Numbered from the stretch's first letter, positions 42,904-52,502 are shown. The stretch: DNA of 54,637 nucleotides from Oscillospiraceae bacterium (GCA_902778115.1 CACYWG010000012.1:1-54637); one strand, 5' to 3'. Notes: generated by a model not told the origin, from the letters alone. A program made the numbers and translations.

Positions 42904-42932
42904 AAATGCCGCCGATCTCGGCGGCATTTTTT
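42904..42932 (+). terminator. Terminator between scfA and scfB
   Basis: An 11-bp stem (42904-42914 with 42919-42929) with loop ATCT and a T run, 13 bases after the SCIFF stop. Confidence 0.8.
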
Positions 42933-42967
42933 CGTTTTATATTCCCCATCGACAAGGAGTTATCGCT

Positions 42968-44353
42968 ATGATCCATCAATACCAACTCGGCGGATACAAT
43001 ATCGTGCTCGACGTCTGCTCCGGCGCCGTCCACGCCGTGGATGAGCTGGCCTACGACATGATCGGGCTCTTCGAGAGCCTGCCGCGCGAAGAGCTGCTCG
43101 CCGCCGCAGCGCAGCGGCATCCGGAGGCGCCCGCCGAAGAGATCGCCGACTGCTATACGCAGATCGAAGAGCTCAAAAATGCGGGTCAGCTCTTCACGCC
43201 CGACGCCTTCGAGCCGCTGGCCGGACAATTCAAGGAAAAGAGCGGCGGCGTCATCAAGGCGCTGTGCCTGCACGTGGCCCACACCTGCAACCTCAACTGC
43301 TCCTACTGCTTTGCCAGCCAGGGCAAGTATAACGGCGAGCGCGCCGTGATGAGCTTCGAGGTCGGCAAGCAGGCGCTGGACTTCCTTGTCGCCCATTCCG
43401 GCACGCGGCGGAACCTTGAGGTGGACTTCTTCGGCGGCGAGCCGCTGATGAACTTCGAGGTCGTCAAGCAGCTCACGGCCTACGCCCGCTCCATTGAAAA
43501 GGACGCGCATAAGAATTTCCGCTTTACCCTCACCACCAACGGCATGCTGATCGACGACGACGTGATCGACTTCTGCAACCGCGAGATGAGCAACGTCGTG
43601 CTCAGCCTCGACGGCCGCAAGGAGGTGCACGACCGCTTCCGCGTGGACTACGCCGGCAACGGCAGCTGGGAGCGCATCGTGCCGAAATTCCAGAAGCTCG
43701 TCGCGGCGCGCGGCGGCAAGAACTACTACATGCGCGGCACCTTCACGCACCACAACCCCGATTTCCTCAACGATATCCGCACGATGCTCGATCTCGGCTT
43801 CACGGAGCTGAGCATGGAGCCCGTGGTCTGCGCGCCGGACGACCCCTCCGCGCTGACAGCGGAGGACCGCGCGCTGGTGATGCGGCAGTACGAGGAACTC
43901 GCGGAGCTGATGCTCGAACGCGAGCGCAGCGGAAAACCCTTCACCTTCTACCACTACATGCTCGACCTCTCCGGCGGCCCCTGCATCTACAAGCGCATCT
44001 CCGGCTGCGGCTCCGGCACGGAGTACATGGCCGTCACGCCCTGGGGCGATCTCTACCCCTGCCACCAGTTTGTGGGCGACGAGCACTTCAAGCTGGGCGA
44101 TATCTGGCACGGGCTGGATAACCCCGCGGTACAGGGCGAGTTTGCCGCCTGCAACGTCTATGCCAAGCCCGAGTGCCGCGACTGCTGGGCCAGGCTCTAC
44201 TGCTCCGGCGGCTGCGCGGCCAACGCCTTCCACGCCACCGGCTCCATCACCGGCGTTTACGAGGCCGGCTGCGAGCTCTTCCGCAAGCGCATGGAGTGCG
44301 CCATCATGCTGCAGGTGGCCCGTGCGGCCGACGCGGCCGGGGAAGATGAATGA
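42968..44353 (+). CDS. scfB: SCIFF radical SAM maturase with SPASM domain
   Basis: A 461-residue enzyme. The N-terminal ~85 residues form the peptide-recognition (RRE-like) domain typical of ScfB. Then comes the radical SAM cluster CNLNCSYC (near 110-117), FFGGEPLMNF, and a SPASM domain with CGSG, YPCHQF, CNVYAKPECRDCWARLYCSGGC. It forms the thioether bond in the SCIFF peptide. AAGGAG precedes the ATG. Its stop overlaps the next gene by four bases. Confidence 0.95.
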   Translation: MIHQYQLGGYNIVLDVCSGAVHAVDELAYDMIGLFESLPREELLAAAAQRHPEAPAEEIADCYTQIEELKNAGQLFTPDAFEPLAGQFKEKSGGVIKALCLHVAHTCNLNCSYCFASQGKYNGERAVMSFEVGKQALDFLVAHSGTRRNLEVDFFGGEPLMNFEVVKQLTAYARSIEKDAHKNFRFTLTTNGMLIDDDVIDFCNREMSNVVLSLDGRKEVHDRFRVDYAGNGSWERIVPKFQKLVAARGGKNYYMRGTFTHHNPDFLNDIRTMLDLGFTELSMEPVVCAPDDPSALTAEDRALVMRQYEELAELMLERERSGKPFTFYHYMLDLSGGPCIYKRISGCGSGTEYMAVTPWGDLYPCHQFVGDEHFKLGDIWHGLDNPAVQGEFAACNVYAKPECRDCWARLYCSGGCAANAFHATGSITGVYEAGCELFRKRMECAIMLQVARAADAAGEDE

Positions 44354-45711
44354 ATACCCCAATCCTTGATTTTGTGCAGGGCTACGCCGCGAGCGAGGCC
44401 CTGCGCCTGCATATGCCGGGGCACAAGGGCGTCCCGCTGCTCGGGCCGGAGGCGCTGGATATCACCGAAATCACCGGTGCGGACGTGCTGTACCACGCCG
44501 AAGGCGTGATCCGCGCGAGCGAGGAAAACGCCGCCGCGCTCTTCGGCAGCGCCAAAACGCTCTATTCCGCCGAGGGCTCGTCGCTGTGCATCCGCGCGAT
44601 GCTGTATCTTGCGCTGCAGTACGCGCGCCTGACGGGGAAGAAGCCTCTGATCGCCGCCGGGCGCAACGCCCACCGGGTTTTCCTTTCGGGCGCGGCGCTG
44701 CTGGGGCTGGAGATCGCGTGGCTGTACGGAGAAGAAAGCACGCCGCTGTCCTGCCGCGTCTCTCCGGAAAAACTGGAGGCGCTGCTGGCAAAGGAACAGC
44801 CCGCCGCCGTCTATCTCACGAGCCCGGATTATCTCGGCTGCCGGGCAGAGCTCCCCGCCCTCGCGGCCGTCTGCCGCAGGCACGGCGCGCTGCTGCTGGT
44901 GGATAACGCCCACGGCGCGTATCTGAAATTTCTCTCGCGCTCGCAGCACCCGCTTGATCTGGGTGCGGATCTCTGCTGTGATTCGGCGCACAAGACCCTG
45001 CCGGTGCTGACGGGCGGCGCCTATCTGCACTTGTCCCGCTCCTGCCCAGCGGCTCTGCTGCCGATGGCGGAGGCAGCCCTGCGCCTGTTTGCCAGCACCA
45101 GCCCCTCCTATCTGATCCTGCAGTCGCTGGATCTGTGCAACCGGGCCTTGGCAGACGATTTTCCTGCGCAGCTCGCGGAGAGCGCGGCGCGGCTCGGTTC
45201 GCTGAAAGCTGACTTGCGCGCCGCGGGATGGCTTCTCGCCGGCGACGAGCCGATGAAGCTCACGCTCTGCCCAAAGAGCCGCGGCTATACCGGCGAGGCG
45301 CTCGCCGCCGCGTTGGAAGAACGAGGCATCGTCTGCGAGTTTGCCGATCCCGACTACTGCGTGTTCATGTTTTCGCCCGCCAATCCCGCCTCGGATCTGG
45401 ATACGCTGGCCGCCGCGCTGCAATCGTTGCCCGTCCGGCCTTCGATCGAAACGCAGCCGCCGAAGCTCGGCGTCCCGGAGCGGGTGCTGCCGCCGCGCGA
45501 GGCGATGCTCGCGCCCTTTGAAACGCTGCCGCGGGAGCAGGCCTTAGGCCGCGTGCTCGCCGCGCCGACTGTGAGCTGCCCGCCCGCCGTGCCGATCCTG
45601 GTCTGCGGCGAACGGATCGATGAGCAGGCGCTGGCGCTGTTTGCCTACTACGGACTCGACCGGCTGGACGTCGTCCTGCCGGATGATAAACGGGGAGGGA
45701 TATCCCGGTGA
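44350..45711 (+). CDS. Orn/Lys/Arg decarboxylase-like PLP enzyme
   Basis: A 453-residue fold-type I PLP protein. The start LDFVQGYAASEALRLHMPGHKG is typical of this family, followed by YSAEGSSL, a conserved LLLVDNAHGAY, and the PLP lysine in CDSAHKTLPVLTGGAYL. It is close to the shortened amino acid decarboxylase homologues of Firmicutes and may make a polyamine or related amine. Its start overlaps scfB and its stop overlaps the channel gene, so it is part of the same transcript. The exact substrate is not known. Confidence 0.85.
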   Translation: MNTPILDFVQGYAASEALRLHMPGHKGVPLLGPEALDITEITGADVLYHAEGVIRASEENAAALFGSAKTLYSAEGSSLCIRAMLYLALQYARLTGKKPLIAAGRNAHRVFLSGAALLGLEIAWLYGEESTPLSCRVSPEKLEALLAKEQPAAVYLTSPDYLGCRAELPALAAVCRRHGALLLVDNAHGAYLKFLSRSQHPLDLGADLCCDSAHKTLPVLTGGAYLHLSRSCPAALLPMAEAALRLFASTSPSYLILQSLDLCNRALADDFPAQLAESAARLGSLKADLRAAGWLLAGDEPMKLTLCPKSRGYTGEALAAALEERGIVCEFADPDYCVFMFSPANPASDLDTLAAALQSLPVRPSIETQPPKLGVPERVLPPREAMLAPFETLPREQALGRVLAAPTVSCPPAVPILVCGERIDEQALALFAYYGLDRLDVVLPDDKRGGISR

Positions 45712-46478
45712 GAAAACGGATCTTTGAGGTCATCGAGGTCGCCCGCGAGGACGACCGGGTCAGCGCGGTCTATGACGCCTTCATGATCGTGATGATCGTG
45801 CTGAGTCTGGTGCCGCTGCTGTTTAAAGAGACGAGGCCGATGCTGGCCGTGTTCGACCATGTCGCGGTCATTGTGTTCATCCTTGACTATCTGCTGCGCT
45901 GGGCAACGGCGGACTACAAATTCGGAAGGCCCGGCGTACTGAGCTTCCTGCGCTATCCCTTCTCGCTGATGGCGATCATCGACCTCGTCAGCATCCTGCC
46001 CTCGCTGACCGTGCTCAACGCGGGCTTCAAGGTGCTGCGCATGCTGCGCATGATGCGCGCGATGCGCGTGCTGCGGGTCTTGAAGGCGGTGCGCTATTCC
46101 AAGAGCCTGCGCATCATCGGCGACGTGCTGAAGGAGGCGAAGGAGCCGCTGATAGCGGTGGCCTCGCTCGCCATCGCCTATATCTTTGTCTCGGCGCTTG
46201 TCATCTTCAACGCCGAGCCCGATTCCTTCCGCGACTTCTTCGAGGCGCTCTACTGGGCGACCGTGCTGCTGACCACGGTGGGCTTCGGCGACATCACACC
46301 CGTGACCGTGATCGGCCGCGGTGTCGCAATGTGCTCGTCCATCTTCGGCATCGCCATCGTCGCGCTGCCCTCGGCCATCATCACGGCGGGCTATATGCGG
46401 CAGATCGGCATGCAGAGCAAGGAAGAAGCCGCCGTCGAGCAGCTTTCGGCGGGAAACGGAGGGAAAGCCGATGTCTGA
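45708..46478 (+). CDS. Voltage-gated potassium channel-like ion transporter
   Basis: A 256-residue protein with S1-S6. The voltage-sensor helix S4 is visible as KVLRMLRMMRAMRVLRVLKA, with arginine every third position. The pore helix and selectivity filter are in YWATVLLTTVGFGDITP (TVGFGD). A last helix and a charged tail follow. It should form a tetramer that conducts K+. The start is GTG 45708, with GGGGAGGGA upstream and a four-base overlap with the previous gene. Confidence 0.92.
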   Translation: MRKRIFEVIEVAREDDRVSAVYDAFMIVMIVLSLVPLLFKETRPMLAVFDHVAVIVFILDYLLRWATADYKFGRPGVLSFLRYPFSLMAIIDLVSILPSLTVLNAGFKVLRMLRMMRAMRVLRVLKAVRYSKSLRIIGDVLKEAKEPLIAVASLAIAYIFVSALVIFNAEPDSFRDFFEALYWATVLLTTVGFGDITPVTVIGRGVAMCSSIFGIAIVALPSAIITAGYMRQIGMQSKEEAAVEQLSAGNGGKADV

Positions 46479-46938
46479 TTACATCATGGATCTGCGCAAA
46501 ATCGTCGGCCACCGGCCGCTGCTGAGTCCGGGTGCGAGCGTCATCCTGGAGGACGCGGAGGGCCGCATCCTGCTGGAGCTGCGCCATGACAACCGCTGCT
46601 GGGGCTATGCCGGGGGCGCGGTGGAGATGGACGAGGTCGTGGAGGACGCCGCGCGGCGCGAGTTATTTGAGGAAACCGGGCTCGTCGCAGGGAAGCTGGA
46701 GCTCTACGGCGTGTTTTCCGGGCCGGAGAGCCACTTTTACTATCCCAACGGCGACGAGGTATCCTATGTGGAGATCGTCTATCTCTGCCGCGACTACAGC
46801 GGCGAGCTGCGCCCGCAGCCGGGCGAGGTGGACGAGCTGCGCTGGTTTGCAGCCCACGAACTGCCGGAGGACCTGTCTCCGACCACCGCGCGCGTCATCC
46901 GGCAGTGGGCGGCGGAAAAGCTGAAAAACGGAGGCTGA
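46471..46938 (+). CDS. Nudix hydrolase (second)
   Basis: A 155-residue protein with a full Nudix box, GGAVEMDEVVEDAARRELFEE followed by TGL. The start ATG 46471 overlaps the channel gene by eight bases, with GGAGGGAAAG upstream. The N-terminal YIMDLRKIVGHRPLLSPGAS resembles the MutT-like group acting on nucleotides or sugar nucleotides; the exact substrate is unknown. Confidence 0.92.
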   Translation: MSDYIMDLRKIVGHRPLLSPGASVILEDAEGRILLELRHDNRCWGYAGGAVEMDEVVEDAARRELFEETGLVAGKLELYGVFSGPESHFYYPNGDEVSYVEIVYLCRDYSGELRPQPGEVDELRWFAAHELPEDLSPTTARVIRQWAAEKLKNGG

Positions 46939-46941
46939 AGC

Positions 46942-48231
46942 ATGGCTGCCAATACCGATATTTTCCTGCGTCAGCAGGTCATTTATTCGATCTATGTGCG
47001 CAATCACACCGAAGAGGGCACGTTTCTCTCGGTGATCCCGGATCTCGACCGCATCCGCGCCCTCGGCACGGACATCATCTGGTTCCTGCCCATCCACCCG
47101 ATCGGCGTGAAGGGCAAAAAAGGCAGCCTCGGCTGCCCCTATGCCAACCGCGACTACCGCAGCGTCAACCCCGCCTACGGGACGATGGAGGACTTCCGCC
47201 GGCTCGTCGATGAGATCCACGCGCGCGGCATGCAGGTCATGATCGACGTGGTGTATAACCACACCGCGCCGGATTCGGTGCTCTATGAACAGCACCCGGA
47301 ATGGTTTTATCACGGGCCGCAGGGAAAACCCGGCAACAAGATTGGCGACTGGAGCGACGTCATTGACCTCGACTACGCCCACCGCGCCCTCTGGGACTAC
47401 CAGATCGCGTCTCTCTGCTTCTGGGCCGGGATCGTGGACGGCTTCCGCTGCGACGTGGCCTCCTTCGTGCCGCTGGATTTCTGGAAAGAGGCCCGCGAGG
47501 CGGTGGAGCGCGTGCACCCGGGCTTTCTGTGGCTGGCCGAGACCGTGCACCGGACCTTCGGCCTGCAGTGCCGCCGCCAGGGCGTGTATTCGATGCGCGA
47601 CAGCGAGGCCTTTGAGGCCTTCGACATCGAGTACGAGTATGACATCCGCGAGATCTTTGACGCCTGGCTCTCCGGCCGCGCGCCGCTGAGCCACTATCTG
47701 GATCTGATGAACTTCCAGGAGCTCGTCTACCCCGCCAACTACGATAAGCTGCGCTTTCTGGAAAACCACGACCAGCCGCGCATCGCCTCCTTCATTCCGA
47801 AAGAGAGCGACCTTGTCAATTACACCGCCATGCTCTATTTCCTCAAGGGCACGACGCTCCTCTACGCCGGCCAGGAGTTTGAAAACGCTCACCTGCCGAG
47901 CCTCTTTGAGAAGGAGCCCATCGACCGCTCGACCGTCAGGGACCTGAGCGCCCTGATGCGCAGGCTCTATGAGATCAAGCGCACGGCGCTCGCCGCCGAG
48001 GACGATTTCCTCGCCCGCGCCGACGATGAGCACGCCATCGCCGTGCTTGAGCGCGTCGGAAAGGGCGTGCGGAAGATCGGCGTTTTTTCTCTGCGTTCTG
48101 AAAAGGCCCCGGTTGAAGTTCCTGCCCCGGACGGCGCGTATGAAAACCTCATCGACGGCGGTACGGTCACCGTGAAGGATCGCAAGCTGTCCTGCGCCGG
48201 ACACCCGATCATTTTCACACTTCCCGCGTAA
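46942..48231 (+). CDS. GH13 alpha-amylase family hydrolase
   Basis: A 429-residue barrel enzyme without signal peptide, hence cytoplasmic. The four conserved regions are DVVYNHTA, GFRCDVASF (Asp nucleophile), LWLAETVH (acid Glu) and FLENHDQPR. It begins IYSIYVRNHTEEGTFLSVIP. It probably trims maltodextrins or similar alpha-glucans. Last gene in the operon-like run from scfB; it is four bases after the Nudix gene. Confidence 0.93.
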   Translation: MAANTDIFLRQQVIYSIYVRNHTEEGTFLSVIPDLDRIRALGTDIIWFLPIHPIGVKGKKGSLGCPYANRDYRSVNPAYGTMEDFRRLVDEIHARGMQVMIDVVYNHTAPDSVLYEQHPEWFYHGPQGKPGNKIGDWSDVIDLDYAHRALWDYQIASLCFWAGIVDGFRCDVASFVPLDFWKEAREAVERVHPGFLWLAETVHRTFGLQCRRQGVYSMRDSEAFEAFDIEYEYDIREIFDAWLSGRAPLSHYLDLMNFQELVYPANYDKLRFLENHDQPRIASFIPKESDLVNYTAMLYFLKGTTLLYAGQEFENAHLPSLFEKEPIDRSTVRDLSALMRRLYEIKRTALAAEDDFLARADDEHAIAVLERVGKGVRKIGVFSLRSEKAPVEVPAPDGAYENLIDGGTVTVKDRKLSCAGHPIIFTLPA

Positions 48232-48243
48232 GGCAAAGACATA

Positions 48244-48282
48244 AAAACCGGTCTGTGAAAGCGTTTCACAGACCGGTTTTTT
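48244..48282. terminator. Terminator between converging units
   Basis: AAAACCGGTCTGTGAAA with its complement (48244-48280) and flanking A/T runs; serves the GH13 gene and possibly the DHHW gene on the other strand. Confidence 0.85.
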
Positions 48283-49703
48283 CATCCCTGGTCTCCCAGC
48301 TGCGAGGATACCTGATAGAGCAGGAATTCGCTGTTATAAGAGTGCAGGTCACCGACGACCACGTACACGTCCTTGATCTGATATTTCTCGATCATGTCCG
48401 CGACCGTGCCGCCGACGGTGTACTCGTTGAAGTAGCGCGGATCGTAATAGTGCACCTGCGCATAGTGCTGCGTCACCAGCGGCACAAAGGCCAGGCCGAA
48501 GGAATCTGTAATGACCAGGCAGTTGTCCGTCATGCCGTTGTCGCACTGGGCGTAGGTCCAGGGGCCGGCCGGACCGCCGAGATAGACCGTATAGCGGTCG
48601 GTGGGGCTGGCGTTTTCGTCCAGGAAGGGGATGACCCGATACTCATCCGGCGCGGTCACGCGGCGCCACTCCAGCGGAAAGCGCGGGCTCAGCAGCTCCA
48701 GATCGTCGGGATTGTTGTACATCCAGGTGGTGGGGCCGTCCCGGTAATAGGTACCGCGGAAGGGCGTTTCCACCTGTATGTCAAACTCCTCGCGCTCCGC
48801 GGGCACCAGCCCGGCGAGCGCCGCCATTTCCCGGTAGACCAGATAGGTGCCCAGCGGCGTCCAGTGCATGTCCGTACGGAAATACACGTACTGCCCCTCC
48901 TTGATTGCCTCGCTGAGGATCCCGGCAGTGGAGACCGCGTGGACGTTTCGCGTGCCGAAGGCCTCGACCATCTCCGCATCGTTCGCGGTGAAGCTGCGCT
49001 TGTCCTCGGCGTTGACGAAAAGGTTGCCGACGCTTGCCTGCGGCACCATGGTATAGACCAGCGTGCCGTCCTCCGGCAGGAGCGCCGCGATGCGGTCGAG
49101 CACGCTCGTGAGCGCCTGCACGCGTATTTTCGTAAAGGTGTAATAGTCGAAGTCTCTGTTGTCGTAATCCAGATGCACCGCAGCGTATTCCGGATAATCA
49201 TCCGGGTTCACGGCCGGCTTTTCCGGGTTTTTCGGTACCGGCGTGGGCTCCGGGGTCGGCGCCGGCGTGGCTTCCGGCTCCAGGGTCGGCGACGGCGTGG
49301 GTTCCGGGGTCGGCGCGGGCGTCGGCGTCGGCGCCGGGGTCACCGCGAGCAGCGCCTCGAGCGCCGCGTCGTCCAGCTCTCCGGCCAGCGCGTCGTCCGT
49401 GCGCGAAAGGGCCGCCAGCGAATCCTCATAGCTGGCCAGGCTCAGCCTGTCGCGCAGCCGCTGGCTGAAGCCGATGAGCGTGCGCCGCAGCGGCACATGG
49501 TCGGCCATCCAGTCCTCCGTGCTCTCGCTCAGGCCGCCGCCGAAGACGGTCTCCGCCGTGAGCGCGGGCGCTGCGGCCAGCGCGCGGTTTTCGCTTTCGT
49601 CAAAGCTGCTCTCGCGCGGTGACAGCAGCAGATAATACAGGCCGAGCAGTACCATGACCGCGACCCACAACAGCGCAAAGGCGCGAAACAGGAACTTTTT
49701 CAT
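48282..49703 (-). CDS. DHHW family protein (AlgX-like partner of MBOAT)
   Basis: A 473-residue exported protein. A single N-terminal membrane segment (about residues 6-28) anchors it. Residues 118-155 are a Pro/Thr/Glu tandem repeat (TPAPTPTPAPTPEPTPSPTL), a wall-spanning spacer. The rest is an SGNH-like domain with YFRTDMHWTPLG (the DHHW motif variant DMHW) and ITDSFGLA. Such proteins complete acetyl transfer onto cell-surface polymers together with the MBOAT protein encoded 8 bases upstream. AGGAGAAAGC precedes the ATG at 49703. Confidence 0.9.
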   Translation of the reverse strand: MKKFLFRAFALLWVAVMVLLGLYYLLLSPRESSFDESENRALAAAPALTAETVFGGGLSESTEDWMADHVPLRRTLIGFSQRLRDRLSLASYEDSLAALSRTDDALAGELDDAALEALLAVTPAPTPTPAPTPEPTPSPTLEPEATPAPTPEPTPVPKNPEKPAVNPDDYPEYAAVHLDYDNRDFDYYTFTKIRVQALTSVLDRIAALLPEDGTLVYTMVPQASVGNLFVNAEDKRSFTANDAEMVEAFGTRNVHAVSTAGILSEAIKEGQYVYFRTDMHWTPLGTYLVYREMAALAGLVPAEREEFDIQVETPFRGTYYRDGPTTWMYNNPDDLELLSPRFPLEWRRVTAPDEYRVIPFLDENASPTDRYTVYLGGPAGPWTYAQCDNGMTDNCLVITDSFGLAFVPLVTQHYAQVHYYDPRYFNEYTVGGTVADMIEKYQIKDVYVVVGDLHSYNSEFLLYQVSSQLGDQG

Positions 49704-49711
49704 GCTTTCTC

Positions 49712-51106
49712 CTAAAACCGGAAATACAGGAAGGGGTTGAAGCTCGACCCCGCCAGAAACAGCAGGCTCAAGGCGAAAACGCCGCTGAGCGCGACAGCGC
49801 GCAGCGCCTCCCGCCAGGCGGGACGCTTGCCCCTCAGGCCGAGCACGCGCCGCCACGGCGCGCAGGCCAGCGCCGCCAGCGCCAGCACCCACAGGTAGTT
49901 TTTCAGGCAGTAGATCGCCATCAGGTCGCTCGCCCCGGCGGCGCCGATGCCGAACATCGCGCCGATCTGCCGGAGGCCGTCCGCCAGGCTCTCGTGGTAG
50001 AAGATCACCCAGCCGAGCACGGCCAGCAGCGTCGTATACAGCCAGCAAAGCGCCCCGGGCAGCCGCTCGAGCAGCGCGCGCAGCACGTGCTTTTCCAGGA
50101 TCAGCAGCAGCCCGTAATAGAGGCCCCAGAACAGGAAGTTCCACGAGGCGCCGTGCCAGGCGCCCGTCAGCATCCAGACGGCGAGGATGTTCACGATGTG
50201 CCGTCCGGCGGAGACGCGGTTGCCGCCCAGCGGGATATACACATAGTCCCGGAAAAAGCTGCCGAGTGAGATATGCCAGCGCCGCCAGAACTCCGTCACA
50301 CTTTGGGAGATATAGGGATATCTGAAGTTTTCCTTGAAGCGGAAGCCGAACATCCGCCCCAGACCGATGGCCATGTCGGAATAGCCGGAGAAGTCAAAAT
50401 AGATCTGGAAACTGAAGGCGATCGCGCCGAGCCAGGCGCTCAGCACGCTCATGCTCCCCGTCAGCGTGAGCTTGGAGAGGATCTCGCCGCAGACGTTGGC
50501 GATCAGCACCTTTTTCCCAAGGCCGATGATAAAGCGGGACAGGCCCTTGTACACGCTGCCCCAGCCCGTCTTGCGCCGGGCCAGCTGCGGCTCCACGTCG
50601 GTATAATTGACGATGGGGCCGGCGATGAGCTGCGGGAAGAAGCTGATATACAGGGCAAGCCTTCCCAGATTGCGCTGGGCCGGCACCTTGCCGCGGTAGA
50701 CGTCCACGGTGTAGGTGATGATCTGGAAGGTATAAAAGGAAATGCCGATCGGGAGCGTTTTCGGCTGCGCCGCCGCGGGAAGACCGAACAGGGCACAGAC
50801 GGAGTTGACCAGGAAGGCATAGTATTTGAACCAGAACAGGAACGCAAGGCTGAGCACCACGCCGAGTCCTGTCCAGAACGCGCGCCAGCCCTGCCGTCTG
50901 CTCCGCTGGCACAGGAGCGCCGAGGCATAGTTGACGAGGATCGACAGCAGCATGATGAGCACGAAGCGCGGCTCTCCCCAGGCGTAAAAGAACAGGGAGG
51001 CGAGCAGCAGCACACCGTTGCGCCAGGCCGGATTTTTCGACGCGTAATGCAGCAGCAGTACGATCGGCAGGAACAGGGCGATAAAGGTGAATGAGGAAAA
51101 GACCAT
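49712..51106 (-). CDS. MBOAT O-acyltransferase (AlgI/DltB-like)
   Basis: A 464-residue membrane protein with about 11 hydrophobic segments, starting MVFSSFTFIALFLPIVLLLH. Family motifs are FFYAWGEPRFV, FPQLIAGPIVNYTD, GYSDMAIGLGRMFGF and the catalytic histidine in LTGAWHGASWNFLFWG. It passes an acyl group across the membrane to be added to a wall polysaccharide by the DHHW protein. First gene of the two-gene operon. Confidence 0.94.
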   Translation of the reverse strand: MVFSSFTFIALFLPIVLLLHYASKNPAWRNGVLLLASLFFYAWGEPRFVLIMLLSILVNYASALLCQRSRRQGWRAFWTGLGVVLSLAFLFWFKYYAFLVNSVCALFGLPAAAQPKTLPIGISFYTFQIITYTVDVYRGKVPAQRNLGRLALYISFFPQLIAGPIVNYTDVEPQLARRKTGWGSVYKGLSRFIIGLGKKVLIANVCGEILSKLTLTGSMSVLSAWLGAIAFSFQIYFDFSGYSDMAIGLGRMFGFRFKENFRYPYISQSVTEFWRRWHISLGSFFRDYVYIPLGGNRVSAGRHIVNILAVWMLTGAWHGASWNFLFWGLYYGLLLILEKHVLRALLERLPGALCWLYTTLLAVLGWVIFYHESLADGLRQIGAMFGIGAAGASDLMAIYCLKNYLWVLALAALACAPWRRVLGLRGKRPAWREALRAVALSGVFALSLLFLAGSSFNPFLYFRF

Positions 51107-51295
51107 GAGCCATCCTCCGCTTCAATATAAAAGCTTGGCCGTGCGGGATATCCTAAATACTACCACGCAGGGAAAAGCCTGTCAACCGACGCAAAGCGCC
51201 CGCAAAAGGCGGCGTCCGCGCCCTTTCTGTGAAAAATCACAAAACAGCCTGCGGCGGACGCCCGATATTTTTCACTCTCTCCGTGCAATTCCGGA

Positions 51296-51324
51296 TTGCA
51301 CAGCGCGCTTTGTCGGATTATAAT
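51296..51324 (+). promoter_or_regulatory. Promoter of guaA
   Basis: TTGCAC (51296-51301) and TATAAT (51319-51324) with a 17-base spacer, 39 bases before the start codon. Confidence 0.7.
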
Positions 51325-51362
51325 ATTTCCTGTAATTTGAAAAACTCGTGGAGGTGCTGAAC

Positions 51363-52343
51363 ATGGCAGATAACAAACGTCCCGAAAGCATGGCGCGCAT
51401 CACAACGCCCGCGCTGGCCCAGGCCTTTATCGACGAGCAGCTGGCCGCTCTGCGCGCGCAGATCGGTGATAAGAAAGTGCTGCTGGCGCTGTCCGGCGGT
51501 GTGGACTCCTCCGTCGTCGCCGCCCTGCTCATCAAGGCGGTCGGCAAGCAGCTCACCTGCGTGCATGTCAACCACGGCCTTCTCCGCAAGGGAGAGCCCG
51601 AGCAGGTGATCGAGGTTTTCCGCAACCAGATGGACGCCAACCTCGTCTACGTCGACGCGGTGGACCGCTTCCTGGACAAGCTCGCCGGCGTTGCCGATCC
51701 GGAAACCAAGCGCAAGGTCATCGGCGCGGAGTTCATCCGCGTGTTTGAGGAAGAGGCCCGCAAGCTGGAGGGCATCGAATTCCTCGCCCAGGGCACCATT
51801 TATCCCGACATTCTTGAGAGCGGCCCGGTCAAGGCGCACCACAATGTGGGCGGCCTGCCGGAGGACCTGCAGTTTGAGCTGGTCGAGCCGCTGAAGTTCC
51901 TGTACAAAGACGAGGTCCGCGTGGTCGGCAAGCAGCTCGGTCTGCCCGACGGCATGGTCTACCGCCAGCCTTTCCCCGGCCCCGGCCTGGGCGTGCGCTG
52001 CGTCGGCGCCATCACCCGCGACCGTCTGGAGGCCGTGCGCGAGAGCGACGCGATCCTCCGCGAAGAATTCGCGAAGAACGGCCTGGCCGGCAAGGTCTGG
52101 CAGTACTTCACCATTGTGCCGGACTTCAAGTCCACCGGCATCACCGAAGGCAAGCGCACCTACGACTGGCCCGTCGTCATCCGTGCCGTCAACACGGTCG
52201 ACGCCGTGACCGCCGAGGTCGCCGAGCTGCCCTTCCCGCTCCTGCAGCACATCACCGCGCGCATCACGAGCGAAGTCAAGGGCGTCAACCGCGTCCTTTG
52301 GGACGTCACGCCCAAGCCCTCCGGCACCATCGAGTGGGAATAA
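51363..52343 (+). CDS. guaA: GMP synthase ATP-pyrophosphatase subunit (no glutaminase domain)
   Basis: A 326-residue protein equal to the C-terminal two thirds of bacterial GuaA. The PP-loop is LALSGGVDSSVVA (near residue 40), then VNHGLLRKGE, and the dimerisation domain with PFPGPGLGVRCVG and the C-terminal WDVTPKPSGTIEWE. No amidotransferase domain precedes it: the gene has its own promoter and ribosome site (GGAGG six to eight bases before ATG 51363), so it is not a fragment. It must use ammonia or a separate glutaminase. The gene end is the target of the next mobile element. Confidence 0.93.
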   Translation: MADNKRPESMARITTPALAQAFIDEQLAALRAQIGDKKVLLALSGGVDSSVVAALLIKAVGKQLTCVHVNHGLLRKGEPEQVIEVFRNQMDANLVYVDAVDRFLDKLAGVADPETKRKVIGAEFIRVFEEEARKLEGIEFLAQGTIYPDILESGPVKAHHNVGGLPEDLQFELVEPLKFLYKDEVRVVGKQLGLPDGMVYRQPFPGPGLGVRCVGAITRDRLEAVRESDAILREEFAKNGLAGKVWQYFTIVPDFKSTGITEGKRTYDWPVVIRAVNTVDAVTAEVAELPFPLLQHITARITSEVKGVNRVLWDVTPKPSGTIEWE

Positions 52344-52502
52344 GGAAAAAGTGATCCTTCGAGACCGCGAGGCCTTGAAAATACTGGACTTTTGAGTTCC
52401 CGTTGCTCCGAGTGATAGCAAATTGATAGCACGAGAACCTTGAATTTGTTGGGAGCAAATCCAAGGGTTTGCGAGCGTGCTGTCTCCCATCATCCATAAA
52501 CC

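Noticed and set aside
51363..52343. guaA as a 5'-truncated pseudogene
   Set aside because: A consensus promoter, ribosome site and intact stop-free domain with complete PP-loop argue for a real stand-alone subunit.
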